Shown: one piece after another, positions 44,545 through 54,960 of the stretch
Layout: the number at the start of each line of letters is the position of its first letter
How positions within the stretch are numbered: the stretch's first letter is position 1
Assembly: GCF_026342035.1 (NCBI RefSeq)
Contig: NZ_JAPENM010000003.1
Span: forward strand, 310,001 to 374,000
Source: Aldersonia sp. NBC_00410
Lineage (GTDB): Bacteria; Actinomycetota; Actinomycetes; Mycobacteriales; Mycobacteriaceae
Direction of reading: 5' to 3'
Length of the DNA stretch: 64,000 nucleotides
Translations under genes and position numbers: made by a program
The notes under the pieces: generated by a model
Databases searched by the model: none
Seen by the model: the letters and a program-made list of their open reading frames with translations, nothing else
Told to the model about the DNA's origin: nothing

Positions 44545-44840
44545 ACCGAGGAATCACCGCGGACTGCGGATTCATTAACGCCACCGGCGGATCGGTGACC
44601 GGCGGATCGCGTCGGAGTTGCGCTGCTCACCCCAACCCGGATCGGGAACCACATCGGTGGGCGAGACGTTGCACATTCCGGGCCTGCACCGTCGTAGGCC
44701 CACGTTGTTCGCGGTAGCCTGGTGTTTCCGCCTCGTGTGCTGGACTTGGCGCGCCCGCGAGCAAGCGCCACCGTTTCGTCGCGCACGACTCGGCGGTGGA
44801 GACTGGACACGAAAGGACAGGCCACCGTGGCCGAGGCTGT
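44545..44840 (+). other. Divergent kinase/ftsH intergenic region
   Basis: About 296 bases separate the kinase start from ftsH. A TAGCCT near 44716 could be a -10 for ftsH with a leader of about 115 bases. I find no riboswitch-like structure, tRNA or convincing small ORF. Confidence 0.5.
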
Positions 44841-47447
44841 ATGAATCGCAAGACTGTCTTCCGCAACCTGGCGATCGTCGCCGGGATTCTGCTGGTCATT
44901 TACGCGTTCAGCTATTTCGGAAACAGCACGCGTGGCTGGGAATCCGTCGACACATCTGTGGCGCTGACCCAGCTCAGCGACCAGAACGTCACCGAGGCGC
45001 AGATCGATGACCGCGAGCAGCAGCTACGGCTAACGCTGAAGACGGGCAACGACGCGACCAACGGCAAGACCGAAATTCTCACGAAGTATCCGGCAGCAGC
45101 GTCCGACGAGGTCTTCACCGCGGTACAGAACTCCGGTGCGGAAAAATACAACACGAAGGTCAGCCAGCAGAACTGGCTTTCCCAGCTGCTGATTTTCGTC
45201 CTGCCGATGGTGATCCTGCTCGGCCTGTTCATCTTCGTGATGGGCCGTATGCAGGGCGGCGGCCGTGGTGGCGTCATGGGCTTCGGCAAGTCGAAGGCCA
45301 AGCAGTTGACCAAGGACATGCCCAAGACGACGTTCAACGACGTCGCGGGTGCCGACGAAGCGGTCGAAGAGCTCTACGAAATCAAGGACTTCCTGCAGAA
45401 CCCGGCGCGCTACCAGGCGCTGGGCGCAAAAATCCCCAAGGGCGTGCTGCTCTACGGCCCGCCCGGCACCGGTAAGACGCTGCTCGCGCGTGCCGTGGCC
45501 GGTGAGGCCGGGGTGCCGTTCTTCACCATTTCCGGCTCGGACTTCGTCGAGATGTTCGTCGGTGTCGGCGCCTCCCGGGTACGCGACCTGTTCGAGCAGG
45601 CCAAGCAGAACAGCCCCTGCATCATTTTCGTCGACGAGATCGACGCGGTCGGCCGCCAGCGTGGCGCCGGCCTCGGCGGTGGCCACGACGAGCGCGAGCA
45701 GACGCTGAACCAGCTGCTCGTCGAGATGGACGGCTTCGGCGACCGCACCGGCATCATCCTGATCGCCGCGACCAACCGCCCCGATATTCTCGACCCGGCG
45801 CTGCTGCGCCCGGGACGTTTCGACCGCCAGATCCCGGTCGGCAGCCCGGATCTCGCCGGTCGACGCGCGATCCTACGGGTGCACGGCCAGGGCAAGCCGA
45901 TCTCGCCCGACGCCGACCTGGAGGGCCTGGCCAAGCGGACCGTCGGCATGTCCGGCGCGGACCTGGCCAACGTCGTCAACGAGGCCGCCCTGCTCACCGC
46001 CCGCGAGAACGGCGCAGTGATCACCGGTGTGGCGTTGGAGGAAGCCGTCGACCGCGTCATCGGTGGCCCGCGCCGCAAGAGCCGCATCATCAGCGAGCAC
46101 GAACGCAAGATCACCGCGTACCACGAGGGTGGGCACACGCTGGCTGCCTGGGCGATGCCGGATATCGAACCGGTCTACAAGGTGACGATCCTGGCCCGCG
46201 GCCGCACCGGTGGCCACGCGATGACGGTGCCCGAGGACGACAAGGGTCTGATGACCCGCTCGGAGATGATCGCCCGCCTGGTGATGGCGATGGGTGGTCG
46301 CGCCGCCGAGGAACTGGTGTTCGCCGAGCCGACCACCGGCGCGTCGTCCGACATCGATCAGGCCACCAAGATCGCACGTGCGATGGTGACCGAGTACGGC
46401 ATGAGCGCCAAGCTCGGCGCGGTCCGGTACGGAACCGACCACGGGGATCCGTTCCTCGGCCGCACCATGGGTACCGCGCCCGATTACAGCCACGAGATCG
46501 CCCGCGAGATCGACGAGGAGGTGCGCAACCTGATCGAGGCCGCGCACACCGAGGCATGGGCGATCCTCAACGAGTACCGCGATGTGCTCGACGAGCTCGC
46601 GACCGCCTTGCTGGAGCGAGAGACGTTGCACCGCAAGGATCTCCAGGCGATATTCACCGCGGTCGAGAAGCGTCCGCGGATCACCGCGTTCAACGATTTC
46701 GGCGAGCGGGTGCCCTCGGACAAGCCGCCGGTGAAGACCCCGCGCGAGCTCGCGCTCGAGCGCGGCGAACCCTGGCCCCCGGCCGATACGCACCAGCCCC
46801 CGTCCGACACGCCGCAGCCTCGGGCAGCCGAGCCGACGCAGCCGCGCGGGCAGACGCCGGAGAACCCGGCCGCCCCGCAGCAGCCGTGGCAGCCGGAACC
46901 GCAACCGACCCCGTCGGGCTATCCGGCGCCGCCCGGACCGCCGGCGCGCGCGGGCTACCCGGCCCACCCCGGTCACGCGAGCTACCCGCCGCAGTCCGGT
47001 GCGACGAAGGGTTCGCGTCCGGATTACGGCGCTCCAGCCGGCTGGTCGGCCCCCGGTTGGCCGCCGAGCGAGCCGGTCGGTGGACCGCGCGAGCGGAACT
47101 GGGACGAGTCGGCGCAGTGGGGACAGCCCGGGGCAGGCCAGTGGGGACAGCCCGGGGCGGGCCAGTGGACACCGCCCGAGTCGGGCCAGTGGACACCGCC
47201 CGAGTCGGGCCAGTGGGGACAGCCCGGGGCGTGGGATCAGCCGGAGCAGAATGGTCGGTGGACGGCGCCCAAGCGGTCCGGTGAGCAGCAAAACGGTCAT
47301 CCGGGCGACCAGAATGGCCACCCGGCGTCCGACCAGAATGGTCACCCGGCATCCGACCAGAATGGTCATCCGGCTTCCGGCGACGAGAACGACGGTCGCA
47401 ACGGATCGCAGTCGCAGTGGTGGCGCGGGTCCAACGGCAGGAGCTGA
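44841..47447 (+). CDS. ftsH: ATP-dependent zinc metalloprotease FtsH with long repetitive tail
   Basis: This 868-residue membrane protease has two N-terminal membrane helices (about 8-24, 114-134), the AAA domain with Walker A GPPGTGKT at 206-213, [12 protein letters not shown] (Walker B), the [21 protein letters not shown], and zinc motif HEGGH at 428-432. The remaining ~250 residues are a Pro/Gln/Gly-rich disordered tail containing two sets of 8-residue repeats. Mycobacterial FtsH also has a tail but a less regular one. It heads the folate gene cluster, 90 bases before folE. Confidence 0.96.
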   Translation: MNRKTVFRNLAIVAGILLVIYAFSYFGNSTRGWESVDTSVALTQLSDQNVTEAQIDDREQQLRLTLKTGNDATNGKTEILTKYPAAASDEVFTAVQNSGAEKYNTKVSQQNWLSQLLIFVLPMVILLGLFIFVMGRMQGGGRGGVMGFGKSKAKQLTKDMPKTTFNDVAGADEAVEELYEIKDFLQNPARYQALGAKIPKGVLLYGPPGTGKTLLARAVAGEAGVPFFTISGSDFVEMFVGVGASRVRDLFEQAKQNSPCIIFVDEIDAVGRQRGAGLGGGHDEREQTLNQLLVEMDGFGDRTGIILIAATNRPDILDPALLRPGRFDRQIPVGSPDLAGRRAILRVHGQGKPISPDADLEGLAKRTVGMSGADLANVVNEAALLTARENGAVITGVALEEAVDRVIGGPRRKSRIISEHERKITAYHEGGHTLAAWAMPDIEPVYKVTILARGRTGGHAMTVPEDDKGLMTRSEMIARLVMAMGGRAAEELVFAEPTTGASSDIDQATKIARAMVTEYGMSAKLGAVRYGTDHGDPFLGRTMGTAPDYSHEIAREIDEEVRNLIEAAHTEAWAILNEYRDVLDELATALLERETLHRKDLQAIFTAVEKRPRITAFNDFGERVPSDKPPVKTPRELALERGEPWPPADTHQPPSDTPQPRAAEPTQPRGQTPENPAAPQQPWQPEPQPTPSGYPAPPGPPARAGYPAHPGHASYPPQSGATKGSRPDYGAPAGWSAPGWPPSEPVGGPRERNWDESAQWGQPGAGQWGQPGAGQWTPPESGQWTPPESGQWGQPGAWDQPEQNGRWTAPKRSGEQQNGHPGDQNGHPASDQNGHPASDQNGHPASGDENDGRNGSQSQWWRGSNGRS
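47115..47234 (+). repeat. Five 24-bp repeats in the ftsH tail
   Basis: Five consecutive 24-base units encode [32 protein letters not shown] and QWGQPGAW-like octapeptides. The two middle units are identical in DNA, and so is the core of the first two, pointing to recent expansion. Confidence 0.85.
47307..47378 (+). repeat. Three 24-bp repeats near the ftsH C-terminus
   Basis: Three 24-base units (47307, 47331, 47355) encode DQNGHPAS three times, preceded by a partial QNGHPG unit. Differences among units are at third positions, suggesting selection for the peptide. Confidence 0.85.
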
Positions 47448-47536
47448 CGTCCCGCACGGTCGGGCCCGCAATCTAGGCTTGGGCCAAGTAAAACGGCACC
47501 GGCACGACAGCGCGTGCGGCCGCCGGTGGAGAACAC

Positions 47537-48235
47537 GTGGAGGTGCTCGGATTGGCGGTCGAACAGATCAACGGTGACACCCGCCCGGCGGAGACGAACG
47601 GTCGCACTCCCGACCCGGACGGTTCCTCGGTACCCGCCGAGGAACTTGTCGCGTTGGGGACCGGCCGGGCGTTCGATCAGCCGCGTGCCGAGGCGGCGGT
47701 TCGCGAGCTGCTGATCGCGGTCGGAGAGGACCCGGACCGGCCCGGACTGCTCGATACTCCGGCCCGTGTCGCGCGTTCGTATCGCGAGGTATTCGCCGGG
47801 CTGTACACCGAACCCGACCGGGTCCTCGACACCACGTTCGACGAGGGCCATCAGGAACTCGTGCTGGTTCGCGACATCCCGCTCTACTCCACCTGCGAGC
47901 ATCACCTCGTGTCGTTCCACGGTGTCGCACACGTGGGCTATATCCCGGGTAAGACCGGGCGGGTCACCGGGCTGTCCAAACTTGCCCGGGTGGTCGATCT
48001 GTATGCCAAGCGGCCGCAGGTGCAGGAGCGGCTGACCAGCCAGATCGCCGACGCCGTGATGCGCAAGCTCGATCCCCGCGGCGCGATCGTCGTGGTGGAG
48101 GCCGAGCACCTGTGCATGGCGATGCGCGGTATCCGCAAGCCGGGCGCGAGCACGACGACGTCGGCCGTGCGCGGCCTGTTCCAGTCCAGCGCAGTCTCCC
48201 GCGCCGAGGCGCTGGATCTGATTCTGCGCAGGTGA
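47537..48235 (+). CDS. folE: GTP cyclohydrolase I
   Basis: This 232-residue enzyme converts GTP to dihydroneopterin triphosphate, the first folate step. Zinc ligands are in STCEHHLV and HLCMAMRGI, with substrate residues in [16 protein letters not shown] and the terminal RGLF. GTG 47537 is the start; an N-terminal extension of about 45 residues is variable. folP starts within its stop codon (GTGA). Confidence 0.96.
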   Translation: MEVLGLAVEQINGDTRPAETNGRTPDPDGSSVPAEELVALGTGRAFDQPRAEAAVRELLIAVGEDPDRPGLLDTPARVARSYREVFAGLYTEPDRVLDTTFDEGHQELVLVRDIPLYSTCEHHLVSFHGVAHVGYIPGKTGRVTGLSKLARVVDLYAKRPQVQERLTSQIADAVMRKLDPRGAIVVVEAEHLCMAMRGIRKPGASTTTSAVRGLFQSSAVSRAEALDLILRR

Positions 48236-49116
48236 GCGGTCTCCCGACGCCCGGCGGCGGGCGCTCCTGCGTGGTTATGGGCGTCGTGAACGTCACCACC
48301 GACTCCTTTTCCGACGGCGGCCGATATCTGCTGCACAGCGCAGCCGTCGAGCATGGGCTCGAGCTGCGCGCGCAGGGCGCGGACCTGATCGACGTCGGCG
48401 GTGAGTCCACGCGTCCCGGCGCGGCCAGGATCGATCCCGAGATCGAGGCGCGGCGGATCGCACCGGTGATTGCCGACCTAGCCGCTGCCGGTGTCTCGGT
48501 CAGCGTCGACACCATGCGCGCGAGCGTCGCCGCCGCCGCGATCGAGGCGGGGGCCGCGGTGGTCAACGACGTGTCCGGTGGCCGTGCCGACCCCGATATG
48601 GCTCGCGTCGTCGCCGACGCCCGGGTGCCGTGGATTCTGATGCACTGGCGCTCGGCCGCGGACTTCGCGCACCGCAGCGCCGCGGCACATTACGGGGATG
48701 TCGTGGCCGACGTGCGCGCAGAGTTGCTCGAGTGTGTCGACGCGGCGGTTGCGGCCGGGGTCGACGCATCCCTGCTGTCGATCGATCCGGGACTCGGCTT
48801 CGCGAAGACGGGCGAGCACAACTGGGCGTTGTTGAAAGCGTTGCCGGAGTTTGTCGCGCTCGGCCTGCCGGTGCTGGTTGGGGCGTCGCGCAAGCGGTTC
48901 CTCGGCACCCTGCTCGCCGACGCGGACGGTCCGCGCGCACCCGACGGCCGCGAGGTGGCCACCGCCGCGGTGTCGGCGCTCGCCGCGGCGCAGGGTGCCT
49001 GGGGTGTGCGGGTGCACGACGTGCGATCGTCCCTCGACGCGGTGGCGGTGGCGAGCGCGTGGCAGCACGGCGGCACGGCGAACACCGAGGATGGGACGAG
49101 GGGACCGGGCGAGTGA
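48232..49116 (+). CDS. folP: Dihydropteroate synthase
   Basis: This 294-residue enzyme joins 6-hydroxymethyl-dihydropterin pyrophosphate and p-aminobenzoate; it is the sulfonamide target. [33 protein letters not shown], and the terminal [13 protein letters not shown] are present, as is [12 protein letters not shown] 48232 overlaps folE's stop. A full pABA/pterin site suggests the functional copy. Confidence 0.96.
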   Translation: MSGLPTPGGGRSCVVMGVVNVTTDSFSDGGRYLLHSAAVEHGLELRAQGADLIDVGGESTRPGAARIDPEIEARRIAPVIADLAAAGVSVSVDTMRASVAAAAIEAGAAVVNDVSGGRADPDMARVVADARVPWILMHWRSAADFAHRSAAAHYGDVVADVRAELLECVDAAVAAGVDASLLSIDPGLGFAKTGEHNWALLKALPEFVALGLPVLVGASRKRFLGTLLADADGPRAPDGREVATAAVSALAAAQGAWGVRVHDVRSSLDAVAVASAWQHGGTANTEDGTRGPGE

Positions 49117-49496
49117 GCGATCGCATCGAACTACGCGGGCTGCGGGTGCGCGGTCACCACGGAGTCTTCGAGCACGAGCGCCGCGACGGCCAGGACTTCC
49201 TGGTGGACATCACGCTGTGGCTCGACCTCGCCGCGGCGGCGCAGTCCGACGAGTTGGGCGACACCTACGACTACGGCGCGCTGGCCGACGCCGCGGTGGC
49301 GGTGCTGGCCGGCCCACCGCGCAACCTCATCGAGACCGTTGCCGCAGAGATCGCCGACGGGGTGCTGAGTGACGTCCGGGTGCGTGGTGTCGAGGTGACG
49401 GTGCACAAACCGTCCGCGCCGATTCCGCACACCTTCGCCGATGTCGCGGTGACGGCGCGACGCACCCGAAATCGGCACGATGACGAGTTGCGATGA
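49113..49496 (+). CDS. folB: Dihydroneopterin aldolase
   Basis: This 127-residue enzyme cleaves dihydroneopterin to 6-hydroxymethyl-dihydropterin and glycolaldehyde. [31 protein letters not shown] and [12 protein letters not shown] are typical of FolB. GTG 49113 overlaps the folP stop, and folK overlaps its own stop. Confidence 0.95.
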   Translation: MSDRIELRGLRVRGHHGVFEHERRDGQDFLVDITLWLDLAAAAQSDELGDTYDYGALADAAVAVLAGPPRNLIETVAAEIADGVLSDVRVRGVEVTVHKPSAPIPHTFADVAVTARRTRNRHDDELR

Positions 49497-49996
49497 CGGT
49501 AGCGGTGCTCTCGATCGGATCGAATATCGGTGATCGGCTCGCCCACCTGCAGTCGGTGGTCGACGGGCTCGGCAGCCGGGTCCGCGCCGTGTCGGGGGTT
49601 TATCGGACCGCGCCGTGGGGCGGCGTGGAGCAGCAGGACTTTCTCAATGCCGTTGTGATCGCCGAGGATCCGGAGCTGGATCCGATCGGGTGGCTACTGC
49701 TCGGCCGGCAGTTGGAGACCGCGGCGCAGCGGCATCGCGACCTCCGATGGGGCCCCCGCACACTCGATGTGGACGTGATCACCTGCGGTGCCGAGATTCG
49801 CGCCGATCCCGAGCTGACGCTGCCGCACCCGCGCGCTCACGAGCGCGCATTCGTGTTGGTGCCGTGGTTGGACGTCGACCCCGACGCGACGCTCGCCGTC
49901 GCAGGTGCCACACGTCGGGTGCGTGATCTGCTGGCCGAACTCGACTCCGCGGAGCGGGACGGCGTGCACCGCACCGAATCGGTGCTGCGCACATGA
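49493..49996 (+). CDS. folK: 6-hydroxymethyl-7,8-dihydropterin pyrophosphokinase
   Basis: This 167-residue kinase has [35 protein letters not shown], the signature [12 protein letters not shown] and [16 protein letters not shown]. It activates the pterin for FolP. The ATG overlaps folB, and its stop overlaps the DUF3180 start, continuing a coupled operon. Confidence 0.96.
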   Translation: MTVAVLSIGSNIGDRLAHLQSVVDGLGSRVRAVSGVYRTAPWGGVEQQDFLNAVVIAEDPELDPIGWLLLGRQLETAAQRHRDLRWGPRTLDVDVITCGAEIRADPELTLPHPRAHERAFVLVPWLDVDPDATLAVAGATRRVRDLLAELDSAERDGVHRTESVLRT

Positions 49997-50472
49997 CGGG
50001 CGAACTCAAACCGACCCGGATCCGCGACCTGCTTACCGTGTTCGTGGTGGCGACGCTCGCGGCCTGGGTTCTGCTGCGCGTCTACTACGGCGATCTGCCG
50101 CCGATTCCGGTGTTCGCGGGCGCCTCGTTGTACCTGGTCGCTGCGGTGGAGGTGGTTGCGGCATTCATGATCCGGGCACGGATCGACGACCACCGGATCG
50201 GCGACGGACCTCGGCAACTGCACCCGATCACGGCTGCCCGTGCGGTGGCGCTCGCCAAGGCCTCCGCGTTGGTCGGTGCCGCCGTGGCCGGAATCTGGCT
50301 CGGTTTTCTGCTCTACGTTTTTCCGAAGCGGTCGGTCCTGTCCGCTGCGGTCGATGACAGCCCGGGCGTGATCGTCGGGTTGTTCGCGGGCATCGCCCTG
50401 GCGGGTGCGGCATTGTGGCTCGAGCACTGTTGCCGCGCGCCCGACGATCCGTCCGATCAGTCGGTGGATTAG
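49993..50472 (+). CDS. DUF3180 membrane protein
   Basis: This 159-residue protein has four hydrophobic segments and starts with LKPTRIRDLLTVFVVA, the pattern of the DUF3180 proteins found after folK in mycobacteria (Rv3605c). ATG 49993 overlaps folK's stop. Its function is unknown; the arrangement is conserved. Confidence 0.88.
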   Translation: MTGELKPTRIRDLLTVFVVATLAAWVLLRVYYGDLPPIPVFAGASLYLVAAVEVVAAFMIRARIDDHRIGDGPRQLHPITAARAVALAKASALVGAAVAGIWLGFLLYVFPKRSVLSAAVDDSPGVIVGLFAGIALAGAALWLEHCCRAPDDPSDQSVD

Positions 50473-50584
50473 GGGTCCGGGGTGGAAATCGCATCGCCGC
50501 GCAATCCGGCGCGCGCTCAATCGAAGCGGCCGGTCACGAGAGTGGGAACGGCCGAAGGCCGGCCGTTCCGTTGTCCGGGGCGGT

Positions 50585-50590
50585 TACGCT
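50585..50590 (+). promoter_or_regulatory. -10 element of a leaderless DUF6779 transcript
   Basis: TACGCT is followed after seven bases by the ATG at 50598, so the gene can have its own leaderless mRNA in addition to read-through from the folate operon. Confidence 0.5.
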
Positions 50591-50597
50591 GGACGCC

Positions 50598-51503
50598 ATG
50601 ACTTTTTCGGCTCGTTCCGGCTCTTCACGAGGCAGCCGGCCCGGCTCTTCACGACGCAGCCGACGCTTTCGTACCCAGGTGATCCCCGGCGTATTGATTC
50701 TGCTCGGCGTGATCGCCACCGGGTTCCTGGTTTTCAGTGACAGCGTCGAGCTGCTTCGGCTTGGCCTGATGGCCGCGGTCTGGGCGGCCGTCATCGCCGC
50801 GTTCGCGATGACGCGGTACCGCCGCGAGTCCGATCTGGACAAGGCCAAGGTCGACGATTTGCAGACCGTCTACCGGCTGCAACTGGAACGGGAGGTCTCG
50901 GCGCGGCGGGAGTACGAGCTGGGCGTGGAAACCCGGGTGCGCCGCGAAGTCGGGATCGATGCCGAGGAACTGGCCGGCCTGCGCACCGAACTGGCTGCGC
51001 TGCGCCGCAATCTCGAGATCCTCTTCGACGGCGAGCTGCCGGCCGAGCGGCTCGCGCTGCGCGCCGAGTCGATCAGGCTCGCCGAGCTCACCGGCACGGC
51101 GGAGGGTGCCGGGCAGCCCGACGAGCTGCAGCCCGAGCAGCCGGAGCCGATCGCCCCGGTGCCCGCGTACGGCACCGGAACCCATGCCAACGTGCCCCGG
51201 TTTGCCTCGCCCGACGACGACCCGGTGACCGCCGAGACGGCCGCGATCCGACTCGACGAGCACGCCGACCGCGATGACGAGACGGAATGGGCCGAGGTCG
51301 CCGACGAACCCGCCGACGAACCCGCCGGGGGAGCGCACGAGGCCGCACCGACGGCCGCGCAGTACGATCCTGAGCCGCCGCCCGGTGTGCCGGTGTCGCG
51401 TCGCCGCAGGCGCGCCGCGGACAATGACGACCTCGGGCCGGGTACCGCCGGCCTTTCGGTGGCGCAGATCCTCGCCAACCTCGCGGCGGAGAAGTCGAAC
51501 TGA
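50598..51503 (+). CDS. DUF6779 membrane protein
   Basis: This 301-residue protein has a basic Ser/Arg-rich N-terminus, two membrane helices (VIPGVLILLGVIATGFLVF and RLGLMAAVWAAVIAAFAM), a ~70-residue charged coiled-coil (YRRESDLDKAKVDDLQTVYR onward) and an acidic disordered tail ending in a conserved helix SVAQILANL. It corresponds by position to Rv3604c. No enzymatic motifs are visible. Confidence 0.8.
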   Translation: MTFSARSGSSRGSRPGSSRRSRRFRTQVIPGVLILLGVIATGFLVFSDSVELLRLGLMAAVWAAVIAAFAMTRYRRESDLDKAKVDDLQTVYRLQLEREVSARREYELGVETRVRREVGIDAEELAGLRTELAALRRNLEILFDGELPAERLALRAESIRLAELTGTAEGAGQPDELQPEQPEPIAPVPAYGTGTHANVPRFASPDDDPVTAETAAIRLDEHADRDDETEWAEVADEPADEPAGGAHEAAPTAAQYDPEPPPGVPVSRRRRRAADNDDLGPGTAGLSVAQILANLAAEKSN

Positions 51504-51674
51504 CGCGTTGCCGCGCGGTTTGACCCGGGGCGCTGCAGCGCCGGCCCGTAATTGAGCGATATATCACTCTGCTCGGGCGTAGCCCTGCCCGGTCACCCGC
51601 CGATATCCTTGATACGTACGTCTGGTACCCGCACATTTTTTTGAGGGACTGGAACGGATCAAGAGAGGACTCAG

Positions 51675-52598
51675 GTGACCTCACCCGGGATCACTGGTGA
51701 CCCCGCGCCCGCACGATTGACGGTTGGCATCGTCTCGGCGGGACGAGTGGGAACGGCCATCGGTGCAGCGCTGGACCGAGCCGGACACGTCGTGTTCGGT
51801 GTTTCCGCCATCTCCGACGCGAGCATTCACCGCGCCCGGACCCGGCTGCCCGACGCCCGGATTCTGCCGGTGCACGAGGTCGCCGCCCGCAGCGAACTGC
51901 TGATCCTCGCCGTCCCCGACGCGCAGCTCACCGGCCTGGTCCGCGGCCTGGCCACGACCGGCGCCGTTCGGCCCGGCACCCTCGTCGCGCACACTTCGGG
52001 TGCCAACGGCATCGGGGTGCTCGCACCGCTCACCGAGCAGGGCGCGACCCCGCTCGCGATTCATCCGGCCATGACGTTCACCGGCCACGACGAGGACACC
52101 ATCCGGCTGGCCAACGCGTGCTTCGGCGTCACGGCGGCCGACGAGATCGGTTACGCGATCGCGCAGTCACTGGTCATCGAGATCGGCGGAGAGCCGGTCC
52201 GGGTACCGGAGGCCAACCGCGCGCTCTATCACGCCGCGCTCGCGCACGGCAGCAACCACATGGTGACGCTGGTCGTCGACGCGGTTGCCGCGCTGCGCGA
52301 GGCGCTGGCCGGCGCGGAGCTGCTCGGCCAGCCGATCGTCGACGAGCAGCCGGGCGGTATCGCCGAGCGCGTGCTCGCGCCGCTGCTCTCCGCTGCGCTG
52401 GACAACGCGCTGCGCCGCGGCCCGGCGGCGCTGACCGGCCCGGTGGCGCGCGGTGATGTCCCCGCGGTGTCGGCGCATCTGGCCGAACTCGACGCGCTCG
52501 ACCCGCGCCTGGCAGCCGGGTATCGAGCACTTTCCCTGCGAACCGCGCAGCTCGTGGGCGGCCGCGACGATCTGATCGAACTGTTGGAGCAACGATGA
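51675..52598 (+). CDS. Rossmann-like and DUF2520 domain protein
   Basis: This 307-residue protein has an N-terminal NAD(P)-binding fold ([17 protein letters not shown]) and a C-terminal DUF2520 helical domain ([21 protein letters not shown]). It resembles 6-phosphogluconate- and ketopantoate-reductase-like enzymes; location before panC suggests a role near pantothenate synthesis, though this is not shown. It corresponds to Rv3603c. GTG 51675 has GAGAGGACTC upstream. It ends overlapping panC. Confidence 0.88.
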   Translation: MTSPGITGDPAPARLTVGIVSAGRVGTAIGAALDRAGHVVFGVSAISDASIHRARTRLPDARILPVHEVAARSELLILAVPDAQLTGLVRGLATTGAVRPGTLVAHTSGANGIGVLAPLTEQGATPLAIHPAMTFTGHDEDTIRLANACFGVTAADEIGYAIAQSLVIEIGGEPVRVPEANRALYHAALAHGSNHMVTLVVDAVAALREALAGAELLGQPIVDEQPGGIAERVLAPLLSAALDNALRRGPAALTGPVARGDVPAVSAHLAELDALDPRLAAGYRALSLRTAQLVGGRDDLIELLEQR

Positions 52599-53575
52599 CC
52601 TCTGCGAAGACCGCGCTGCGTGGCAGCTACACACCGGGCGAACTCACCGTCCACCACGATCCTGCCGTGGTGACCGCGGTATCGAACGCGCTGCGCACGG
52701 TCGGGCGCAAGGTCGCGCTGGTGCCGACGATGGGCGCGTTGCACGAGGGGCACCTGCAGTTGGTCCGCGCCGCGAAGCGCACCCACGCCGTTGTGATCGT
52801 CTCGATCTTCGTCAACCCGCTGCAGTTCGGTGCCGGTGAGGACCTCGATGCCTATCCGCGCACCCTGGACGCGGACGTCGAACTGCTGCGCGGCGAGGGT
52901 GTCGAGATCGTCTTCGCGCCGAGCGCCACCGACATGTACCCCGACGGGCCACGCACCACCGTGCTGCCCGGCCCGGTCGGCGCCGAGCTCGAAGGCGCGA
53001 GCCGCCCCACGCATTTCGCCGGCATGCTCACCGTCGTCGCCAAACTGCTGCAGATCGCCCGTGCCCGTGAGGCATTCTTCGGCGAAAAGGACTACCAGCA
53101 GCTCGTGCTGATTCGGCAGCTGGTGCGCGATCTCAACATGGACACCAAGATCATCGGCATCCCCACCGTTCGCGAGGCGGACGGGTTGGCACTGTCCTCG
53201 CGGAATCGCTACCTCGACCCGGCGCAGCGGGAAGCCGCGCTCGCGCTGTCCTCGGCACTGGTCGCGGGTGTGCACCACGGGCCGTGGGGTGCCGATGCGG
53301 TGCTCACCGCGGCCCGCGATGTGGTCGCCGCCGCGTCCGGAGTCGAACTGGACTACCTGGAATTGCGCGCCGCCGATCTCGGTCCCGTGCCCGAGCAGGG
53401 TGCCGCTCGACTGCTGATCGCGGCCCGGGTCGGCAGCACGCGGCTCATCGACAATATGCCGATTGCCCTCGGCGGCAATGTTTTCAACGACCATCCCGGT
53501 GTGAACTACGCGACGGACCAAACAGACCGACCGCAGGCAGATCTGACCGGCCCGACCGGCCGACAGGAAAGGTGA
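52595..53575 (+). CDS. panC: Pantoate-beta-alanine ligase
   Basis: This 326-residue enzyme condenses pantoate and beta-alanine with ATP. The [14 protein letters not shown] (HIGH-like), [20 protein letters not shown] and SSRNRYL motifs are intact. ATG 52595 overlaps the upstream stop. Five bases separate it from panD. Confidence 0.96.
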   Translation: MTSAKTALRGSYTPGELTVHHDPAVVTAVSNALRTVGRKVALVPTMGALHEGHLQLVRAAKRTHAVVIVSIFVNPLQFGAGEDLDAYPRTLDADVELLRGEGVEIVFAPSATDMYPDGPRTTVLPGPVGAELEGASRPTHFAGMLTVVAKLLQIARAREAFFGEKDYQQLVLIRQLVRDLNMDTKIIGIPTVREADGLALSSRNRYLDPAQREAALALSSALVAGVHHGPWGADAVLTAARDVVAAASGVELDYLELRAADLGPVPEQGAARLLIAARVGSTRLIDNMPIALGGNVFNDHPGVNYATDQTDRPQADLTGPTGRQER

Positions 53576-53580
53576 CAGCG

Positions 53581-54000
53581 ATGTTGCGCACGATGATGAA
53601 GTCCAAGATTCACCGCGCCACGGTGACGCACGCCGACCTGCACTATGTCGGCTCGGTCACGGTCGACCGCAACCTGATGGAGGCCGCCGACCTGCTCGAG
53701 GGCGAGCAGGTCTGCATCGTCGACATCACCAATGGTGCCCGGCTCGAGACTTACGTCATCACCGGTGAGGCCGGCTCGGGTGTCATCGGGATCAACGGTG
53801 CCGCAGCGCATCTGGTGGATCCGGGCGACCTGGTCATCCTCATCTCCTATGGCGTGATGAACGAAGAGGAGATCCGCAAGTACGAGCCGCGTGTCGTGTT
53901 CGTCGACGATGCGAACCGCCCGGTGGAACTGGGCTCCGACCCGGCGCACGCGCCGGAGGGCTCGGGGCTGATCACGCCCCGCCAGCTCTCGGTCGTCTGA
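53581..54000 (+). CDS. panD: Aspartate 1-decarboxylase
   Basis: This 139-residue pyruvoyl enzyme makes beta-alanine. The self-cleavage site is Gly24-Ser25 in HYVGSVTVD, and the [28 protein letters not shown] core is intact. It follows panC by five bases. Confidence 0.96.
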   Translation: MLRTMMKSKIHRATVTHADLHYVGSVTVDRNLMEAADLLEGEQVCIVDITNGARLETYVITGEAGSGVIGINGAAAHLVDPGDLVILISYGVMNEEEIRKYEPRVVFVDDANRPVELGSDPAHAPEGSGLITPRQLSVV

Positions 54001-54030
54001 GCCGCACCGACACCGACGGGGGGACCGAAA

Positions 54031-54837
54031 GTGCTGCTCACCATCGACGTTCGCAACACCCACATCGTCCTCGGCTTGTTCTCCGGCAGTGGGGAGCACA
54101 GCAAGCTGGTGCGGGACTGGCGAACGCATACCGATCCGCGGGTGACCGCCGACGAGTTCGCGTTGACGCTGCGCGGATTGCTCGGCGCGCAGGTCGACGA
54201 GATCACCGGTGTTTCGGCTTTGTCGACCGTGCCGTCGGTTTTGCGGGAGATCCGAATGATGCTGGCCCGCTATTGGGGCCACGTCCCACATGTCGTGGTC
54301 GAGCCGGGCGTACGCACCGGAGTACCGTTGCTGGTCGATAATCCCAAGGAAGTCGGTGCCGACCGCATCGTCAATTGCCTTGCCGCTCATCATCTCTACA
54401 ATTCGCCTGCAATTGTTGTCGATTTCGGCACCTCCACCTGTGTCGACGTGGTTTCGGCGAAGGGTGAGTTTGTCGGCGGCATTATCGCGCCCGGACTGGA
54501 AATCTCGATGGACGCGCTCGCATCGCAAAGTGCGGCGCTGCGCAAGGTGGAACTCGTGCGGCCGCGGTCGGTGGTCGGCAAGAACACCGTCGAATGCATG
54601 CAGTCCGGCGCGGTTTTCGGTTTCGCCGCAATGGTCGACGGCCTCGTCGACCGAATTCGCGACGACGTGCCCGCGTTCGCCGGGCGCGACGTCGCCGTCA
54701 TCGCGACCGGCGACAGCGCCCCGCTGATCGTGCCCGAGTCGGAGACGATCGAGCACCACGAAGCCGATCTCACGCTCGAGGGCCTGCGGTTGGTGTACGA
54801 GCGCAACCGGGAGAAGACGCGTGTTCGCCGCACCTGA
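54031..54837 (+). CDS. coaX: Type III pantothenate kinase
   Basis: This 268-residue enzyme phosphorylates pantothenate. [37 protein letters not shown] and [15 protein letters not shown] are signatures of CoaX, including the aspartates of the ASKHA fold. GTG 54031. A hairpin covers its stop codon. Confidence 0.95.
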   Translation: MLLTIDVRNTHIVLGLFSGSGEHSKLVRDWRTHTDPRVTADEFALTLRGLLGAQVDEITGVSALSTVPSVLREIRMMLARYWGHVPHVVVEPGVRTGVPLLVDNPKEVGADRIVNCLAAHHLYNSPAIVVDFGTSTCVDVVSAKGEFVGGIIAPGLEISMDALASQSAALRKVELVRPRSVVGKNTVECMQSGAVFGFAAMVDGLVDRIRDDVPAFAGRDVAVIATGDSAPLIVPESETIEHHEADLTLEGLRLVYERNREKTRVRRT

Positions 54838-54847
54838 GCAGGTGCGG
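54828..54847 (+). terminator. Hairpin at the coaX stop
   Basis: CCGCACCT (54828-54835) pairs with AGGTGCGG (54840-54847) around GAGC. It covers the coaX stop at 54835-54837. It has no T-run and may attenuate read-through into the next unit. Confidence 0.5.
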
Positions 54848-54864
54848 TGCGGTGGCCGGTCTGC

Positions 54865-54870
54865 TACTCT
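54865..54870 (+). promoter_or_regulatory. -10 element of the cysteine dioxygenase transcript
   Basis: TACTCT lies seven bases before the GTG at 54878, so the mRNA would begin at the leader peptide's start codon. This separates the dioxygenase/rhodanese unit from coaX. Confidence 0.65.
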
Positions 54871-54877
54871 TCTCCGC

Positions 54878-54919
54878 GTGTCCACCTGCATGAGCGCCCA
54901 GGAGTGTTGTCGAGGCTGA
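54878..54919 (+). CDS. Leaderless Cys-Cys leader peptide of cysteine dioxygenase
   Basis: A 13-codon ORF, MSTCMSAQECCRG, starts leaderlessly with GTG at 54878 and stops at 54917-54919, 41 bases before the dioxygenase gene. It has three Cys codons (54887, 54905, 54908), two of them adjacent. Leaderless poly-cysteine leader ORFs have been reported as cysteine-responsive attenuators in mycobacteria. Its 3' half is one arm of a long hairpin whose other arm reaches the next ribosome-binding site. Confidence 0.75.
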   Translation: MSTCMSAQECCRG

Positions 54920-54951
54920 CGTCCGCCTCGACCCATCAACACTTTCCTGGG
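54897..54951 (+). promoter_or_regulatory. Hairpin linking the leader ORF with the dioxygenase ribosome-binding site
   Basis: Bases 54897-54909 pair with 54937-54951 (two-base bulge at 54944-54945) and 54910-54916 with 54925-54931, giving 20 pairs with a side bulge at 54932-54936 and an eight-base loop. The 5' arm contains both adjacent Cys codons, and the stop codon lies in the loop. The 3' arm ends in the first Gs of GGGAG (54949-54953), the ribosome-binding site for GTG 54961. Confidence 0.7.
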
Positions 54952-54960
54952 AGTTTCCTC

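Noticed and set aside
47115-47378. Regular repeats that might resemble a CRISPR array
   Set aside because: Units are 24 bp without spacers and are in-frame codons of the ftsH tail.
50415-50597. N-terminal extension of the DUF6779 protein
   Set aside because: It overlaps the DUF3180 gene in another frame, and a leaderless promoter points to the ATG at 50598.
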